From Verrucomicrobiota bacterium (GTDB lineage: Bacteria > Verrucomicrobiota > Verrucomicrobiia > Verrucomicrobiales > DEV007), in assembly GCA_030625775.1 (NCBI GenBank), contig DAOUQC010000016.1, forward strand, positions 1 to 64,000: a stretch of 64,000 nt of DNA. The letters run 5' to 3'. A program made the position numbers and the translations under genes. The notes beneath the pieces were generated by a model that ran no database searches, had not been told where the DNA came from, and saw only the letters and a list, made by a program, of their open reading frames with translations. Below are positions 33,842-43,353 of the stretch, one piece after another. The number at the start of each line of letters is the position of its first letter. Positions within the stretch are counted from its first letter, which is position 1.

Positions 33842-36793
33842 TTATCCCAGTTGGGAGTCCGGGGAGCTCATGAGGAGAACCAGAACAGCCCTGAGTTTGG
33901 CGTTGACTTCATTCTTCTTGGCTTCCCATTCAGACTGAGGTGGAAGTTTGCCGAGGAACTCGGCCAGAGCTTTGCACTTCTCTGGATCAGGTTTGACGAC
34001 GAGACAGGCTTTGACGAGTTGGTCTACTACTTTCTCCGAGGTGTCCATCTTGTCGTTCTTGAGCAATTCAACCAAGTCAACGTTGGGTGATTCCAAGATT
34101 CTGGCCATTTGGTTGTAACGAATCAGAATACGTTCGGCATTGATCCAGGTGCGTCCTTCATTCCAGCCAGCGACATTCGGCGGCTCGAATAACAGTTGCC
34201 CCATCTGGTTGATGGCTGCATCAATGGTGCCGTAATTGACATCCTTGATCCCCAGATCGCGGATTGCGCCAACCGCTAACTCGGCCGGTCCTTTGATATG
34301 GGAACCCATCGACTTGTCGTTGTAGAACTCTTCCGAGAGGAAGAGGTTGCTCAGCACTGGCCTCAGGTCGTAGCTGCTATAGCGCATCACTTCGGCCATC
34401 TTGTCCACTGTTTCATCATAGGGATTGTCGTGGGCGAGGAACTTGAATAGTTTTCCCGAGATATACTTCGCCGTCGCCGGTTGGCGGAGGATGATGTCCA
34501 CCAGGTCGTCTCCACTCCAGTTGCCCGTCGCACCAAGAATTTTCTTGGGCTCGAGGTCATGACGGGTGGCTAAGTTACGAAACTGGCCGGTCGTTGAATC
34601 GTAATTGTAACCAGTGAGTGCACGGGAAGCCTCGCGAAGATCATCTTCGCTGTATCCTCCGCCTTCACCCATTGAGAAGAGCTCGAGAATTTCACGACCA
34701 AAGTTTTCATTTCCGTTGCCTTTGTAGTTCACATTGTTGTCGAGATAGGAAATCATCGCCGGATCGTGAACAATGCCGCGCAGCATAGCAGAGTAGCTGT
34801 CCACCGCATAGGTGCGGAAGAGCTGGTTTTGCTTGAACAGCATGTAAGTGCGGTAGCGTTTTTTGTATTGCACGGCAAAATGATCATGCCAGAAGAGGGT
34901 AAGCTTTTCTTGCAAGGGGCGAGGTGATTCCGCCATGCGTTTCAACCACCAGCGACGCATTTCAGCCTGTTGAACACGCTCAGGGTTACGGGTTTTGACT
35001 GTCATATACTGACGCTCATCCCAAGGCAAACGTGAGGTCCAGCGTTCGCCGCGTCTCAGGCGTGCTGGGTCGAATTCGATGTTAGCCACCGGCTGGCGGT
35101 AGACCTCAACAAAATGATCGACGGCGTCATGCAGTCCCATTTCGTAGACTTCCTGTACTTCCGCAGGTGTTCCACCGAAACCGGCTCGTACCACCAGGTG
35201 GCGGGCTTTGGCATAAGTCCAGTCCTTGCTCGCCATTGGCTTTAAGCCTCCGTTCATTTTGGCTTGCTCGACGGCGAGTCTGTCCTGAATCGGGGGGATT
35301 ACCTTGGCTTTTTCGGCAACCGTGTTGCGAGCGGCTTTGGTGGCAGCAATAGATTTGTCTGCTGTGTTTTTTGCAGCGGCTGCTTTGGCCACTGCTTTTT
35401 TCGCTGCAACGGTTCTAGTATCGGCAGCTTTTTTCGCGGCGGCTCTGTTTTTGTCAGTAGCTGCGAGCGCTTTCACGGCAGCATTTTTTGCGGTGTTGGC
35501 TGCATCAGCTGCTTTTTTTGCTGCATTTGCATTTTCTCCAGCGACTTTGGCAGCGGCAATCTTTGCATTACAAACTTTTTCAGCTGCGGCCTTTTTGTCG
35601 GCGGCTGCCGCAGCAAGTATTTTCTGAGCTGCAGCTTTGTCCGTATTGGCCTTGTCTGCAGCAGTTTTTGCTGCTGCGGCATTGCCTGCTGCAGTTTTGG
35701 CGGCAATGATCTTGGCATCATTTGCTTTTTTGGCAGCCGCTTTTGTGGCATCAGCAGCAGCTAGGCTTTTATCAGTAGCGGCTTTAGCCGCGGTGGCTGC
35801 ATCAGCTGCTTTTTTTGCAGAGGCGTAGGTGCTGTTTGCCTTGGATTCCGCACTGTTTGCCTTAGCCAGAGCTTTCTCGGCGGTAACCTTTTCCTTTACT
35901 GCATCGTCCTTGGCTCTAATGACAATGTATAGATTGGAACCTTTGACAGTTTGAATGGCAATACTATCAGCCGACCTTTTGGTCGAGTTGTTCTTGTCAG
36001 CTGCTGTTTTTGCTTCGGCGGCTTTCTTGGCAGCTGCTGTAGCAGCAACAAGGGCCTTTTCTGCATTTTTTACTGCGGTGTCATTGTCCGTCATTGCTTT
36101 CTTGGCGGCAGCTACTTTTGCTTCAGCATCTTTCGCAGCTTTGTCTGCGGCTACTTTCGCGGCATCTTTCTTGCCCGTGGTGGCTTTTTTGGCAGCGGCG
36201 GCCTTGGCGACACAATCCTTACAGGATTTGTCGGCGGCGGTCTTGGCAGCCTTTGCTTTGTTCACGGCAGCTTTGGCAACGTTAACTTTATCCTGAGCGA
36301 CTTTATAGGCAGCGGCTTTATCAGCGGCTACTTTTTCGGCGAGTGCTTTTTCCGCGGCAGCCTTTTCCGCGACAACCGGATACGAAGCCCTGCGCACGGC
36401 GGTGTATTTTTCCTGTGCTGCTTTTAGGTTGGCATCGATTTTCTTTCTTTCCTCCCTGATTGAAGCGATTTTGGTATCAATATCCTTCACCTTTTTCTCA
36501 GCGGCCGGTTTTGCAGTGGCATCTGCTTTCGACACGACTTTTTTCGCGGCGGCAAGTTCCCGGGAAGTATCGGCATATTTTCTGGCAGACTCTGCGCGGG
36601 TGGCAATAATATTCCTTACTTCATCATTGGCGGCAGAAACCGCATCTGTGGCTACCTTGGCGGTAGCGATTTTTTTATTTGCTGCATCAGCCAGAGGATC
36701 TGCTGCAACTGCGACACTGGCAAACATCGCTATCGCGATGCCTGCAGTCCAGACGTGTTGTCGTTTTGTTTTCATAATAGATGTTTTTTTCAT
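33842..36793 (-). CDS. DUF1800 protein with long Ala/Lys-rich coiled-coil N-terminus
   Basis: A 983-residue protein. The start MKKTSIMKTKRQHVWTAGIAIA gives a signal peptide with cleavage near VAVAAD (about 30-33). Residues 33-515 are an extremely Ala- and Lys-rich helical region made of irregular 'AAAKKAADA' units, almost free of aromatic residues, with one isolated CKDC at about 190. Residues 520-983 are a complete DUF1800 domain: ARHLVVRAGFGGTPAEV, RRWWLKRMAESPRPLQEKLTLFWHDHFAVQ, ENFGREILELFSMGEGGGYSEDD, and PPNVAGWNEGRTWINAERIL. The usual DUF1800 protein is 450-550 residues, so the coil nearly doubles it. Repeated Ala-rich codons create many long antisense open frames, which are not genes. 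The DUF1501 gene follows. Confidence 0.9.
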   Translation of the reverse strand: MKKTSIMKTKRQHVWTAGIAIAMFASVAVAADPLADAANKKIATAKVATDAVSAANDEVRNIIATRAESARKYADTSRELAAAKKVVSKADATAKPAAEKKVKDIDTKIASIREERKKIDANLKAAQEKYTAVRRASYPVVAEKAAAEKALAEKVAADKAAAYKVAQDKVNVAKAAVNKAKAAKTAADKSCKDCVAKAAAAKKATTGKKDAAKVAADKAAKDAEAKVAAAKKAMTDNDTAVKNAEKALVAATAAAKKAAEAKTAADKNNSTKRSADSIAIQTVKGSNLYIVIRAKDDAVKEKVTAEKALAKANSAESKANSTYASAKKAADAATAAKAATDKSLAAADATKAAAKKANDAKIIAAKTAAGNAAAAKTAADKANTDKAAAQKILAAAAADKKAAAEKVCNAKIAAAKVAGENANAAKKAADAANTAKNAAVKALAATDKNRAAAKKAADTRTVAAKKAVAKAAAAKNTADKSIAATKAARNTVAEKAKVIPPIQDRLAVEQAKMNGGLKPMASKDWTYAKARHLVVRAGFGGTPAEVQEVYEMGLHDAVDHFVEVYRQPVANIEFDPARLRRGERWTSRLPWDERQYMTVKTRNPERVQQAEMRRWWLKRMAESPRPLQEKLTLFWHDHFAVQYKKRYRTYMLFKQNQLFRTYAVDSYSAMLRGIVHDPAMISYLDNNVNYKGNGNENFGREILELFSMGEGGGYSEDDLREASRALTGYNYDSTTGQFRNLATRHDLEPKKILGATGNWSGDDLVDIILRQPATAKYISGKLFKFLAHDNPYDETVDKMAEVMRYSSYDLRPVLSNLFLSEEFYNDKSMGSHIKGPAELAVGAIRDLGIKDVNYGTIDAAINQMGQLLFEPPNVAGWNEGRTWINAERILIRYNQMARILESPNVDLVELLKNDKMDTSEKVVDQLVKACLVVKPDPEKCKALAEFLGKLPPQSEWEAKKNEVNAKLRAVLVLLMSSPDSQLG

Positions 36794-37078
36794 GAGGGGT
36801 GTGGGGGGTGAATATTCTGTCGTAAACGTATAGGGAATTTGTTTTGCAAAACCAAGGCATTGAACGGAGGAATGTGCCGGGGCGATGTAGTAACGGTAGA
36901 CAACCTAGGGCCGACACGAGGGGTGGCTGCGCAAATGTTGCAAAAAAACAACCGGATTCTGTCCTTTGTTTTTTGCTGAAAATCAGGAGACAAGGGATGA
37001 TGGTTACATCCTAACAGGTGATAATATTTATGGTTAGTATATAAGTGTGGTTTTTTCTGAAAGTATCAAAAATCATAG
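36794..37078. other. Divergent intergenic region (285 bp)
   Basis: This is the spacer between the DUF1800 gene and the decayed EF-hand gene. It contains a G-rich stretch at 36796-36810, a perfect 12-bp palindrome GTTTTGCAAAAC (36841-36852), a 5-bp stem GGATG/CATCC near 36996-37012, and A/T-rich sequence after 37015. No coding or RNA gene is visible in it. Confidence 0.7.
36827..36855 (-). promoter_or_regulatory. Possible promoter of the DUF1800-DUF1501 operon
   Basis: On the minus strand TTGGTT (36850-36855) and TATACG (36827-36832) are 17 bp apart, about 35 bp before the ATG at 36793. Both boxes are imperfect. The palindrome GTTTTGCAAAAC fills most of the spacer and could be an operator. 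Confidence 0.35.
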
Positions 37079-38445
37079 GTGTGTTTTGTGAAACTTTTGC
37101 TTTTGCTTGAGGTTCTATTTTTCATGGAGTCACTTTTTCCAAGCCAAAGCTTTTGTGCTGCTATTTCTAATAAGCGTATTTTGATAACAGTTTTTTTATT
37201 TATGCTCTGGATGGGGGGGATGTTAGGAGACGGCCCTATTACAGCTTCAGGATCTGCGGCATCTAAAGTCGAAGCGGAATTCAAACGCCTCGACGCAAAT
37301 AATGATGGTCGATTGATCTTGGAGGAAGTGGGGGATCGCAGAGCCCTTATCAGGGCTGCTGATATAAATGGAATGGAGATGGAGGAGGCACTCTCGATGA
37401 ACTCAAAGTCTGGTTATGAAAGCTCAAAGCTACAACTGAGCCGGATCCAGATGCCGAGCCGCTCATCATTAGTCAAGCCATCCCAATCGGATTGCCTAGC
37501 ACGGAAAAGGGGTGTCGGGCGGCGGCAAGTTATACGGCTCAAAAAAACGGATACAGCTTTATAGTTATGTTTGATGGCAAGATTGTCTTTGAACGTTACA
37601 ACCAGAGTTGGACTGCAGACACGATTCATCGGCTTGCCAGCGGAACAAAAAGTTTTTCAGCTGCGATATTGGCTGCAGCGGTGAAAGATTCTTTGCTCAC
37701 GCTTGACGAGCCCGTTTCAAAAACTTTGAATGAATGGCAAACAGATCCCCGGCTTTCCAAAATTACCCTGCGCCAATTACTCAGCTTGAGCAGTGGGATT
37801 GATCCGGGTGATAATGGCAAGGTTCCCTCTTACAGTGAGGCCATCGCGGCAAAGGTTCTTCAGCCTGCTGGAGAAAAATTTGCTTATGGTCCAGCCCCTT
37901 TCCAGATTTTTGGTGAAGTGATGCGTCGTAAACTGGAGGCTCGCAATGATTTGGATTTTTCTGACTCCCTGGCCTATCTGCGGAATCGGGTGCTCGATCC
38001 TATTGGGCTCGAGGTGCCGGTTTGGTGTCGTGATACGGAGGGCATGCCTCATCTGCCGTCCGGAGCAGCGGTGAGCGCCAGAGAGTGGGTGAAATATGGA
38101 GAATTCCTGCGACAGGAAGGAACTTGGGAAGGCAAGGGACTGGTTGATCCTGAAACTCTAAAAGTATGCCGGACACCTTCGCAGGCTAATCCAGCCTACG
38201 GTCTCACTTTCTGGCTGCTCGGGAGCAGGGGTGGAAAAACCGATGGAGCGCCTGGCTTGGAAAACAGCGAGGAAAATTCCGCAGGGTTTGGTGATATTCA
38301 TGTGGGTGCCTACATGGCAGCTGGTGCGGGCAAACAAAGGCTTTACATCATTCCGAGTCGCAAAGTTGTTGTCGTTCACCAGGCAGAGAGCAAAGGGGTG
38401 GGATTTGATGACGGCGAGTTGCTAGGGCACTTGTTCGGGGAATGA
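37079..38445 (+). pseudogene. Decayed EF-hand / beta-lactamase-fold serine hydrolase gene
   Basis: One ancestral gene can be rebuilt. The first frame (from a GTG near 37079) gives a hydrophobic export region and a first EF-hand, FKRLDANNDGRLILEEV. The second EF-hand, which would read D-I-N-G-D-G-G-G-T-L-D-E, is broken by a 5-bp direct duplication (AATGG AATGG at about 37367-37376) that shifts the frame. Dropping one copy joins it to LDELKVWL, where an in-frame TGA follows at 37417-37419, then a Pro/Glu linker and a beta-lactamase/esterase-type domain: SGTKSF (S-x-x-K), LSLSSGIDPGD and FAYGPAPFQ. The C-terminal part is uninterrupted from 37492, with only a TTG available as start, so a free domain could be made but weakly. 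The two independent lesions argue for true decay. Confidence 0.75.
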
Positions 38446-38455
38446 GAAGCGAGTC

Positions 38456-40228
38456 TTAATCAATAACCGGCAGGTGAATGACGGTGGCGTATTTTCCGCC
38501 GTGCAGGACTTTCTGCTTCGCGACGGCGAGTTCAGCGTCAGCATTGGGGTTCGCGGCGGTATTGTGATTGCGATCAAAGTTGGGAAAGTCGCTACTGGTG
38601 ATGTCGAGCCGGATGCGGTGTCCTGGAAGGAAGGCGTTGGAGCTTGGATTGAGAGTGATGGTGTATTTCACCACTTCGCCGGGAGTGATGAGTTTTTCCT
38701 TTTCGAGACCATTGCGATAACGAGCCCGCACCATGCCAAGGGAAACATCAATCGCCCGACCATCGGGATGCACATCAATCAGGCGGACAAAAAAGTCGGT
38801 GTCGGGGGTGGTGCTGCTGGCAAACAGTTCGACCACCGGATTGCCAGTGACCTCAAGCCGCTCGGTCAGGGGTTCGCTTTGATAAACGAGTATGTCCTGC
38901 CGCTCAGCGTGTGGTTTTTGATCCGCGGGAACCGTAAAAGCAGCTTTTGAATAGAGCGTCGGCACAGGATCCTTGGGATCGTAAGTGTAATGATCGCTGG
39001 ATTCGCTAGCGGGTTTTTCTTTTGTTATTTTTCCATCGCCTGCGGGAGTATTGGCTTTTCCTCCACTGGAGAGAAACAACGATTTGGTTTTGGCTCTTTC
39101 CAGTGGCCAGGTCTGTTCGTCCCGCCATTGATTGTCACCCATAACAAAAATCCGAACCGGTGCTTCATCGGCGATGCCGGTATTTTTGCCTTTCAGCCAG
39201 TAGTCGAACCAGCGCAGGTCTTCGGCTGCCACACTCACCGTAGCTTTGGAGCCGTAATCGATTTTGCCCACTTTTCGCCCGCCCCGTCCAGTGTGGCTCC
39301 AAGGACCAATGATCGTTCGGGAGCCTTTGCGGGCAATTACGGTTTTGCCTTTGGTGAAAATAGCCTTGTCCAACATCATGTTGCCGTTGCAGTGATCGAA
39401 CCACCCAATCACATTGAGATTGGGAACCGTGACATTGGGAACGCCTTTTTGTAGAGCCCAGGGATCGAGTGCGGGATTTTTTAACCAGGCGTGTACGGCA
39501 TCGGATTCTTCTTCCCAGAAAGTTCGTGGTAGTTTCAGCCAGGGGACAAAATGAAGCCACTTATCCTGTTCGGTTTTCCATAGTGCGCGACCATCCGCGT
39601 TCGATTTGGTTCCCGGGGATTGGGAGCGTTTTCGCATGTCGGGAGTCATCGATCCATACCACCACTGCAATCGGCGTCCGGGTTTGATGGATCCCGGGCC
39701 TTCGAGATCGGTGTAGCGGGCAGGGATGCTTTGTGCCGACATACATACGAGTGATGGTGGCGCGAGGGCTGCGGTTCGCCATTGAAGGAAGGCATTGTAG
39801 GAAGCGCCGAAGGTTCCGACTTTCCCGGTGGAGCCTGGAAGTTTGGCCGCCCACTCGACGGTGTCGTAGCCGTCTCTTCCGTCGTTGGTATCAAAACGGA
39901 CAAAAGATTCCCATTGCCCGTCTGATTCGAATCGCCCCCGGGCATCCTGACAAACAACTATATAACCCGCCTTGGCGAAGCGCTTGGCGGATCCATGAAG
40001 ACCATTTTTGTTGTATGGGGTTCGTCCCATCAGGACTGGGTATTTTCCAGGTTTCGCTGGGCGGAAAATATCAGCTCTCAGGATGACGCCGTCGCGCATG
40101 GGCACGTCGACATTCGCTTCCATGATCGGTGCATCGGGGGCGGCTTTTCTGTTCTGCCCCTGTGAGTTCAGGGAAAAGGAGAAGACTGCAAGAAGGGCGG
40201 CAGCGAGAACGAGTAGGGGGCGTTTCAT
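38456..40228 (-). CDS. Secreted CocE/NonD-type hydrolase (X-Pro dipeptidyl-peptidase S15 family)
   Basis: A 590-residue protein with a signal peptide (LLVLAAALLAVFSFSL, cleavage near SQGQ). The N-terminal domain begins VDVPMRDGVILRADIFRP, the family entry motif, and the nucleophile elbow is GTFGASYNAF with S143. DARGRFESDG precedes it. The late blocks WFDYWLKGKNTGI, VRIFVMGDNQWRDE and the jelly-roll C-terminal domain (PLTERLEVTGNP...DFFVRLIDVHPDGRA...RLDITSSDFPNFDRN) complete the family layout. Members are esterases, amidases or X-Pro peptidases. It converges on the decayed EF-hand gene with 10 bp between ends. Confidence 0.93.
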   Translation of the reverse strand: MKRPLLVLAAALLAVFSFSLNSQGQNRKAAPDAPIMEANVDVPMRDGVILRADIFRPAKPGKYPVLMGRTPYNKNGLHGSAKRFAKAGYIVVCQDARGRFESDGQWESFVRFDTNDGRDGYDTVEWAAKLPGSTGKVGTFGASYNAFLQWRTAALAPPSLVCMSAQSIPARYTDLEGPGSIKPGRRLQWWYGSMTPDMRKRSQSPGTKSNADGRALWKTEQDKWLHFVPWLKLPRTFWEEESDAVHAWLKNPALDPWALQKGVPNVTVPNLNVIGWFDHCNGNMMLDKAIFTKGKTVIARKGSRTIIGPWSHTGRGGRKVGKIDYGSKATVSVAAEDLRWFDYWLKGKNTGIADEAPVRIFVMGDNQWRDEQTWPLERAKTKSLFLSSGGKANTPAGDGKITKEKPASESSDHYTYDPKDPVPTLYSKAAFTVPADQKPHAERQDILVYQSEPLTERLEVTGNPVVELFASSTTPDTDFFVRLIDVHPDGRAIDVSLGMVRARYRNGLEKEKLITPGEVVKYTITLNPSSNAFLPGHRIRLDITSSDFPNFDRNHNTAANPNADAELAVAKQKVLHGGKYATVIHLPVID

Positions 40229-40333
40229 GCTGTGAAAGTAATAGCAAGATCAGGAGTCGTAAAGTGTGGTGTGTGGATTCATTGTTGAGTAAGGGGATTG
40301 ACTCCATTGGTAATTTATGGGAAATCACTTTTC

Positions 40334-41755
40334 ATGTTACGATTAAAATTTCTAAATACCCTCCTTTTTTTTGCCCTTCTGGTCGGATCCGGGTTAACGA
40401 CGCTCAACTCTGCGCAGCAACCGAATTTCATCGTTATTCTGGTTGACGATTTGCGTTGGGATGAGCTCGCTTGTATGGGGCATCCATTTGCCGCCACTCC
40501 GAATATTGATCGCATCGCCAATGAAGGGACCTTGTTTCGCAATGCTTTCTGCACCACTCCGCTTTGTTCTCCGGGACGTGCTAATTTACTGACTGGGCTC
40601 TACACTCACAATCACGGCATCCTCGATAATACCCAGCGCAACAAGCAAAGCCACAAGCTCAATACTTTTCCGCGCATTCTTCAAGAGACCGGAAAATATG
40701 AAACCGCTTATGTAGGCAAATGGCACATGGGTAACGACGGCTCCGCGCGTCCAGGATATGATTACTGGGTGAGCATGAAAGGGCAGGGGACTTCATTTGA
40801 TCCGGTGCTGATCGAGAATGGCAAAGAGACCCGTAACACTGGTCATACCACGGATGTATTGAATGCCAAGGCGGTCGACTTTTTACAAGGGAAACACGAC
40901 AAGCCTTTCTGCCTGTACATTGCTCACAAGGCATTGCACCCCGAATTGGTTCAACGGGATGATGGCAGCATTTCTGATCCCGGGGCCGCGCAGTTCCTTC
41001 CTGCGAAACGTCATGAAAAACTCTATGCAAATGTCGGAATCCCACGGCGATTGAATGTAGTCGATGATCTACAGGGTAAACCTGCTTTGCAGCGGAAGAT
41101 TGAGGGCCTGCCCCCGCTCAGTCGCAAAACCGGCACCAGTGACAAAACGATTCTCGACCGTCAACGCATGTTGGTCGCCGTGGACGAAGGTGTGGGGATG
41201 TTGTTTCGTGTTTTGGAGGAGAACAAACAACTCGACAACACTGTCATCATTCTGACCAGTGATCATGGTTACTGGTATGGTGAGCATGGCCTCAGCGTGG
41301 AGCGACGCTTGGCTTACGAAGAAGGGCTTCGTATCCCATTGATGATTCGGTACCCTCGAATGACTGAGGGTAAGGGGATGATCGATCAAATGGTATTGAG
41401 TATTGATCTGGCACCGACGGTTCTCGATCTTGCTAAGGTAGATAAAAGCTACGCATCAAAAATGGACGGACGCAGCCTGGTTCCATTGTTCCATGTTCAT
41501 CCTCCTGTCGACTGGCGTAAGTCGTTCCTGATTGAGTACAATACGGATACGGTGTTTCCCCGGGTGCACAAGATGGGCTATCGGGCAGTTCGCACCGAGC
41601 GATGGAAGCTCATTCATTATCTGGATATGGAGGGAATGGATGAACTCTACGATTTAAAAACTGATCCTTATGAAATGAAAAACCGGATCGCAGATCAGGA
41701 GGCCGGGCTGGCACTCAAAAAGCTGCGTGCGGAACTTAAAATTTTGAGAAAATGA
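40334..41755 (+). CDS. Secreted sulfatase (formylglycine type, CSPGR site)
   Basis: A 473-residue sulfatase from ATG 40334, which opens a signal peptide (LRLKFLNTLLFFALLVGSG); a TTG frame start at 40298 would add 12 residues. Metal ligands D38/D39 sit in VDDLRWDELACMG, and the modified-cysteine site is C78 in LCSPGRANLLTG. The common form is C-[ST/P]-P-S-R; here the fourth position is Gly, but C, P and R are kept. KWHMG and SDHGYWYGEHGL are also conserved. It likely removes sulfate esters from a polysaccharide. Its stop overlaps the start of the second sulfatase by 4 bp (ATGA), so they are co-translated. Confidence 0.93.
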   Translation: MLRLKFLNTLLFFALLVGSGLTTLNSAQQPNFIVILVDDLRWDELACMGHPFAATPNIDRIANEGTLFRNAFCTTPLCSPGRANLLTGLYTHNHGILDNTQRNKQSHKLNTFPRILQETGKYETAYVGKWHMGNDGSARPGYDYWVSMKGQGTSFDPVLIENGKETRNTGHTTDVLNAKAVDFLQGKHDKPFCLYIAHKALHPELVQRDDGSISDPGAAQFLPAKRHEKLYANVGIPRRLNVVDDLQGKPALQRKIEGLPPLSRKTGTSDKTILDRQRMLVAVDEGVGMLFRVLEENKQLDNTVIILTSDHGYWYGEHGLSVERRLAYEEGLRIPLMIRYPRMTEGKGMIDQMVLSIDLAPTVLDLAKVDKSYASKMDGRSLVPLFHVHPPVDWRKSFLIEYNTDTVFPRVHKMGYRAVRTERWKLIHYLDMEGMDELYDLKTDPYEMKNRIADQEAGLALKKLRAELKILRK

Positions 41756-43305
41756 AAGCCTTCACTTTTGTCCTGATAAGTCTCTCGGTATTTGCCACGG
41801 CTTCCGGACTCACTGCAAAAAAACCGAATATCCTGTTCATATATACGGACGATCATTCGCATCGAACGATTGGCTGTTACCCGGAATCATACGATTGGGT
41901 TAAGACTCCGAATATTGATGCTCTGGCAGAAAAGGGAGTCCGATTCAAATACGCTTACATCGGCACCTGGTGTATGCCGTCACGAGCTACATTGCTGACC
42001 GGGCATCATCAGCACGGAGTGAAATCGATGCGGATGGAGGGAAAGTATCCCGGCAGTAAATATGATCCGGAGCTATGCCCTTTCTGGCCGAAGGTATTTC
42101 GGGAAAACGGGTATCAAACCGCGCAGATCGGCAAATGGCATACGGGTGATGATACTGGATTCGGTCGTGACTGGGATTACCAGATTGTTTGGAATCGACC
42201 CCGTCATGCTTCAAATGCGGGCAGTTATTACAAGGATCAGATGATCGAGTTCAATGGGGCCGAGGCGAAAATGGTGAAGGGTTACAGCACAGACAATTAT
42301 ACCAAGTGGGCTTTGGAGTATTTGAATGGCAAGGGGCGGGATGAGGAGAAACCCTGGTATTTGTGGTTGTGTTACGGAGCCGTGCACGGGCCTTTCACTC
42401 CGGCAAAGCGGCATCTTGAGGCCTATCCTGATCTCAAAGTTCCTGCACCGGTAAATATTTATCCTCCCCGTTCGGGTAAACCAGCTTATCTGCAAAAAAT
42501 CAACAATTGGGTCGCTGGAGATGATGGTCAGGCCCACTTGAAAGGACGTAGGCGTGCAACTGGAGAATACAGTCATGGCAAAGGGATTCATGGCAGTTCC
42601 TACAGTGATTGGGTTCGGCAGTATCATCAGGGAGTGTTGGCCTTGGACGAAGCGGTTGGGAAACTGGTGCAGTGCCTTAAGGATACGGGTCAGTATGATA
42701 ACACACTGATCATTTTTACATCGGATCAGGGTTTCGCCTGGGGGCAGAATGGATTTCGTTCCAAGGTGGCTCCCTATGATGCTAATATTCGCAGTGGGTT
42801 GATTGTCTCCATGCCGGAAAATTTTCCTTCGGGAGTTGTTTGTGATGTGCCAGTGGGTGGCGTGGATATTGTGCCGACTTTTTTTGATCTGGCCGGGATT
42901 CAATATCCATGGAAGATGCACGGTAGAAGTTTGCTGCCCTTGCTCAGGGATCCTGGCAATAAGAATCAAAAACGCAGTGTGTTGACCTCATTTACGGCGC
43001 GTCAGTATGGTGACGATACCAATGTGATCCCTACGGATTTAAAAATTTTGCAACGGGTGGCGGGAGTGCCGTGGTATGCCTCGCTGCACGACGGGCGTTA
43101 CAAATACATCCGTAATTTTGTCGAAGGTGAGATCGAGGAACTCTATGATCTCGATGTGGATCCTGATGAGTTGGTGAATCTCGCACTGAAAAAAGAATAT
43201 AGTGAACGGGTGATTAAAATGCGTGTAGCAGCGGTGGCTGAGTTGAAACGAACCGATGCGGGCATGGTAAAAAATCTGCCAACAGTAGCAAAATTGCCGA
43301 AGTGA
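41752..43305 (+). CDS. Secreted sulfatase (formylglycine type, CMPSR site)
   Basis: A 517-residue protein with a signal peptide (AFTFVLISLSVFATASG). Metal ligands D33/D34 are in YTDDHSHRTIGCY and the formylglycine site is C74 in WCMPSRATLLTG, a canonical C-x-P-S-R-x3-L-x-G. KWHTGDD, TSDQGFAWGQNGF and the C-terminal ELYDLDVDPDELVNL blocks are typical of family S1 sulfatases. Both sulfatases require an anaerobic or FGE-type maturation enzyme, none of which is in this window. It is translationally coupled to the preceding sulfatase and followed after 48 bp by an SDR gene. Confidence 0.95.
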   Translation: MKAFTFVLISLSVFATASGLTAKKPNILFIYTDDHSHRTIGCYPESYDWVKTPNIDALAEKGVRFKYAYIGTWCMPSRATLLTGHHQHGVKSMRMEGKYPGSKYDPELCPFWPKVFRENGYQTAQIGKWHTGDDTGFGRDWDYQIVWNRPRHASNAGSYYKDQMIEFNGAEAKMVKGYSTDNYTKWALEYLNGKGRDEEKPWYLWLCYGAVHGPFTPAKRHLEAYPDLKVPAPVNIYPPRSGKPAYLQKINNWVAGDDGQAHLKGRRRATGEYSHGKGIHGSSYSDWVRQYHQGVLALDEAVGKLVQCLKDTGQYDNTLIIFTSDQGFAWGQNGFRSKVAPYDANIRSGLIVSMPENFPSGVVCDVPVGGVDIVPTFFDLAGIQYPWKMHGRSLLPLLRDPGNKNQKRSVLTSFTARQYGDDTNVIPTDLKILQRVAGVPWYASLHDGRYKYIRNFVEGEIEELYDLDVDPDELVNLALKKEYSERVIKMRVAAVAELKRTDAGMVKNLPTVAKLPK

Positions 43306-43353
43306 CTTGCTGTCCTGCTTGCTCTTGTTTTTATATGAGATAACTTCTTAGTC

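Noticed and set aside
35264-35764. Several long plus-strand frames opposite the Ala/Lys-rich coil
   Set aside because: They are mirror images of the repetitive GCN/AAR codons of the coil and consist of Cys/Ser/Phe/Leu-rich low-complexity sequence.
42211-42969. A 252-residue minus-strand frame opposite the second sulfatase
   Set aside because: The plus-strand sulfatase is unambiguous; the antisense product has no family features.
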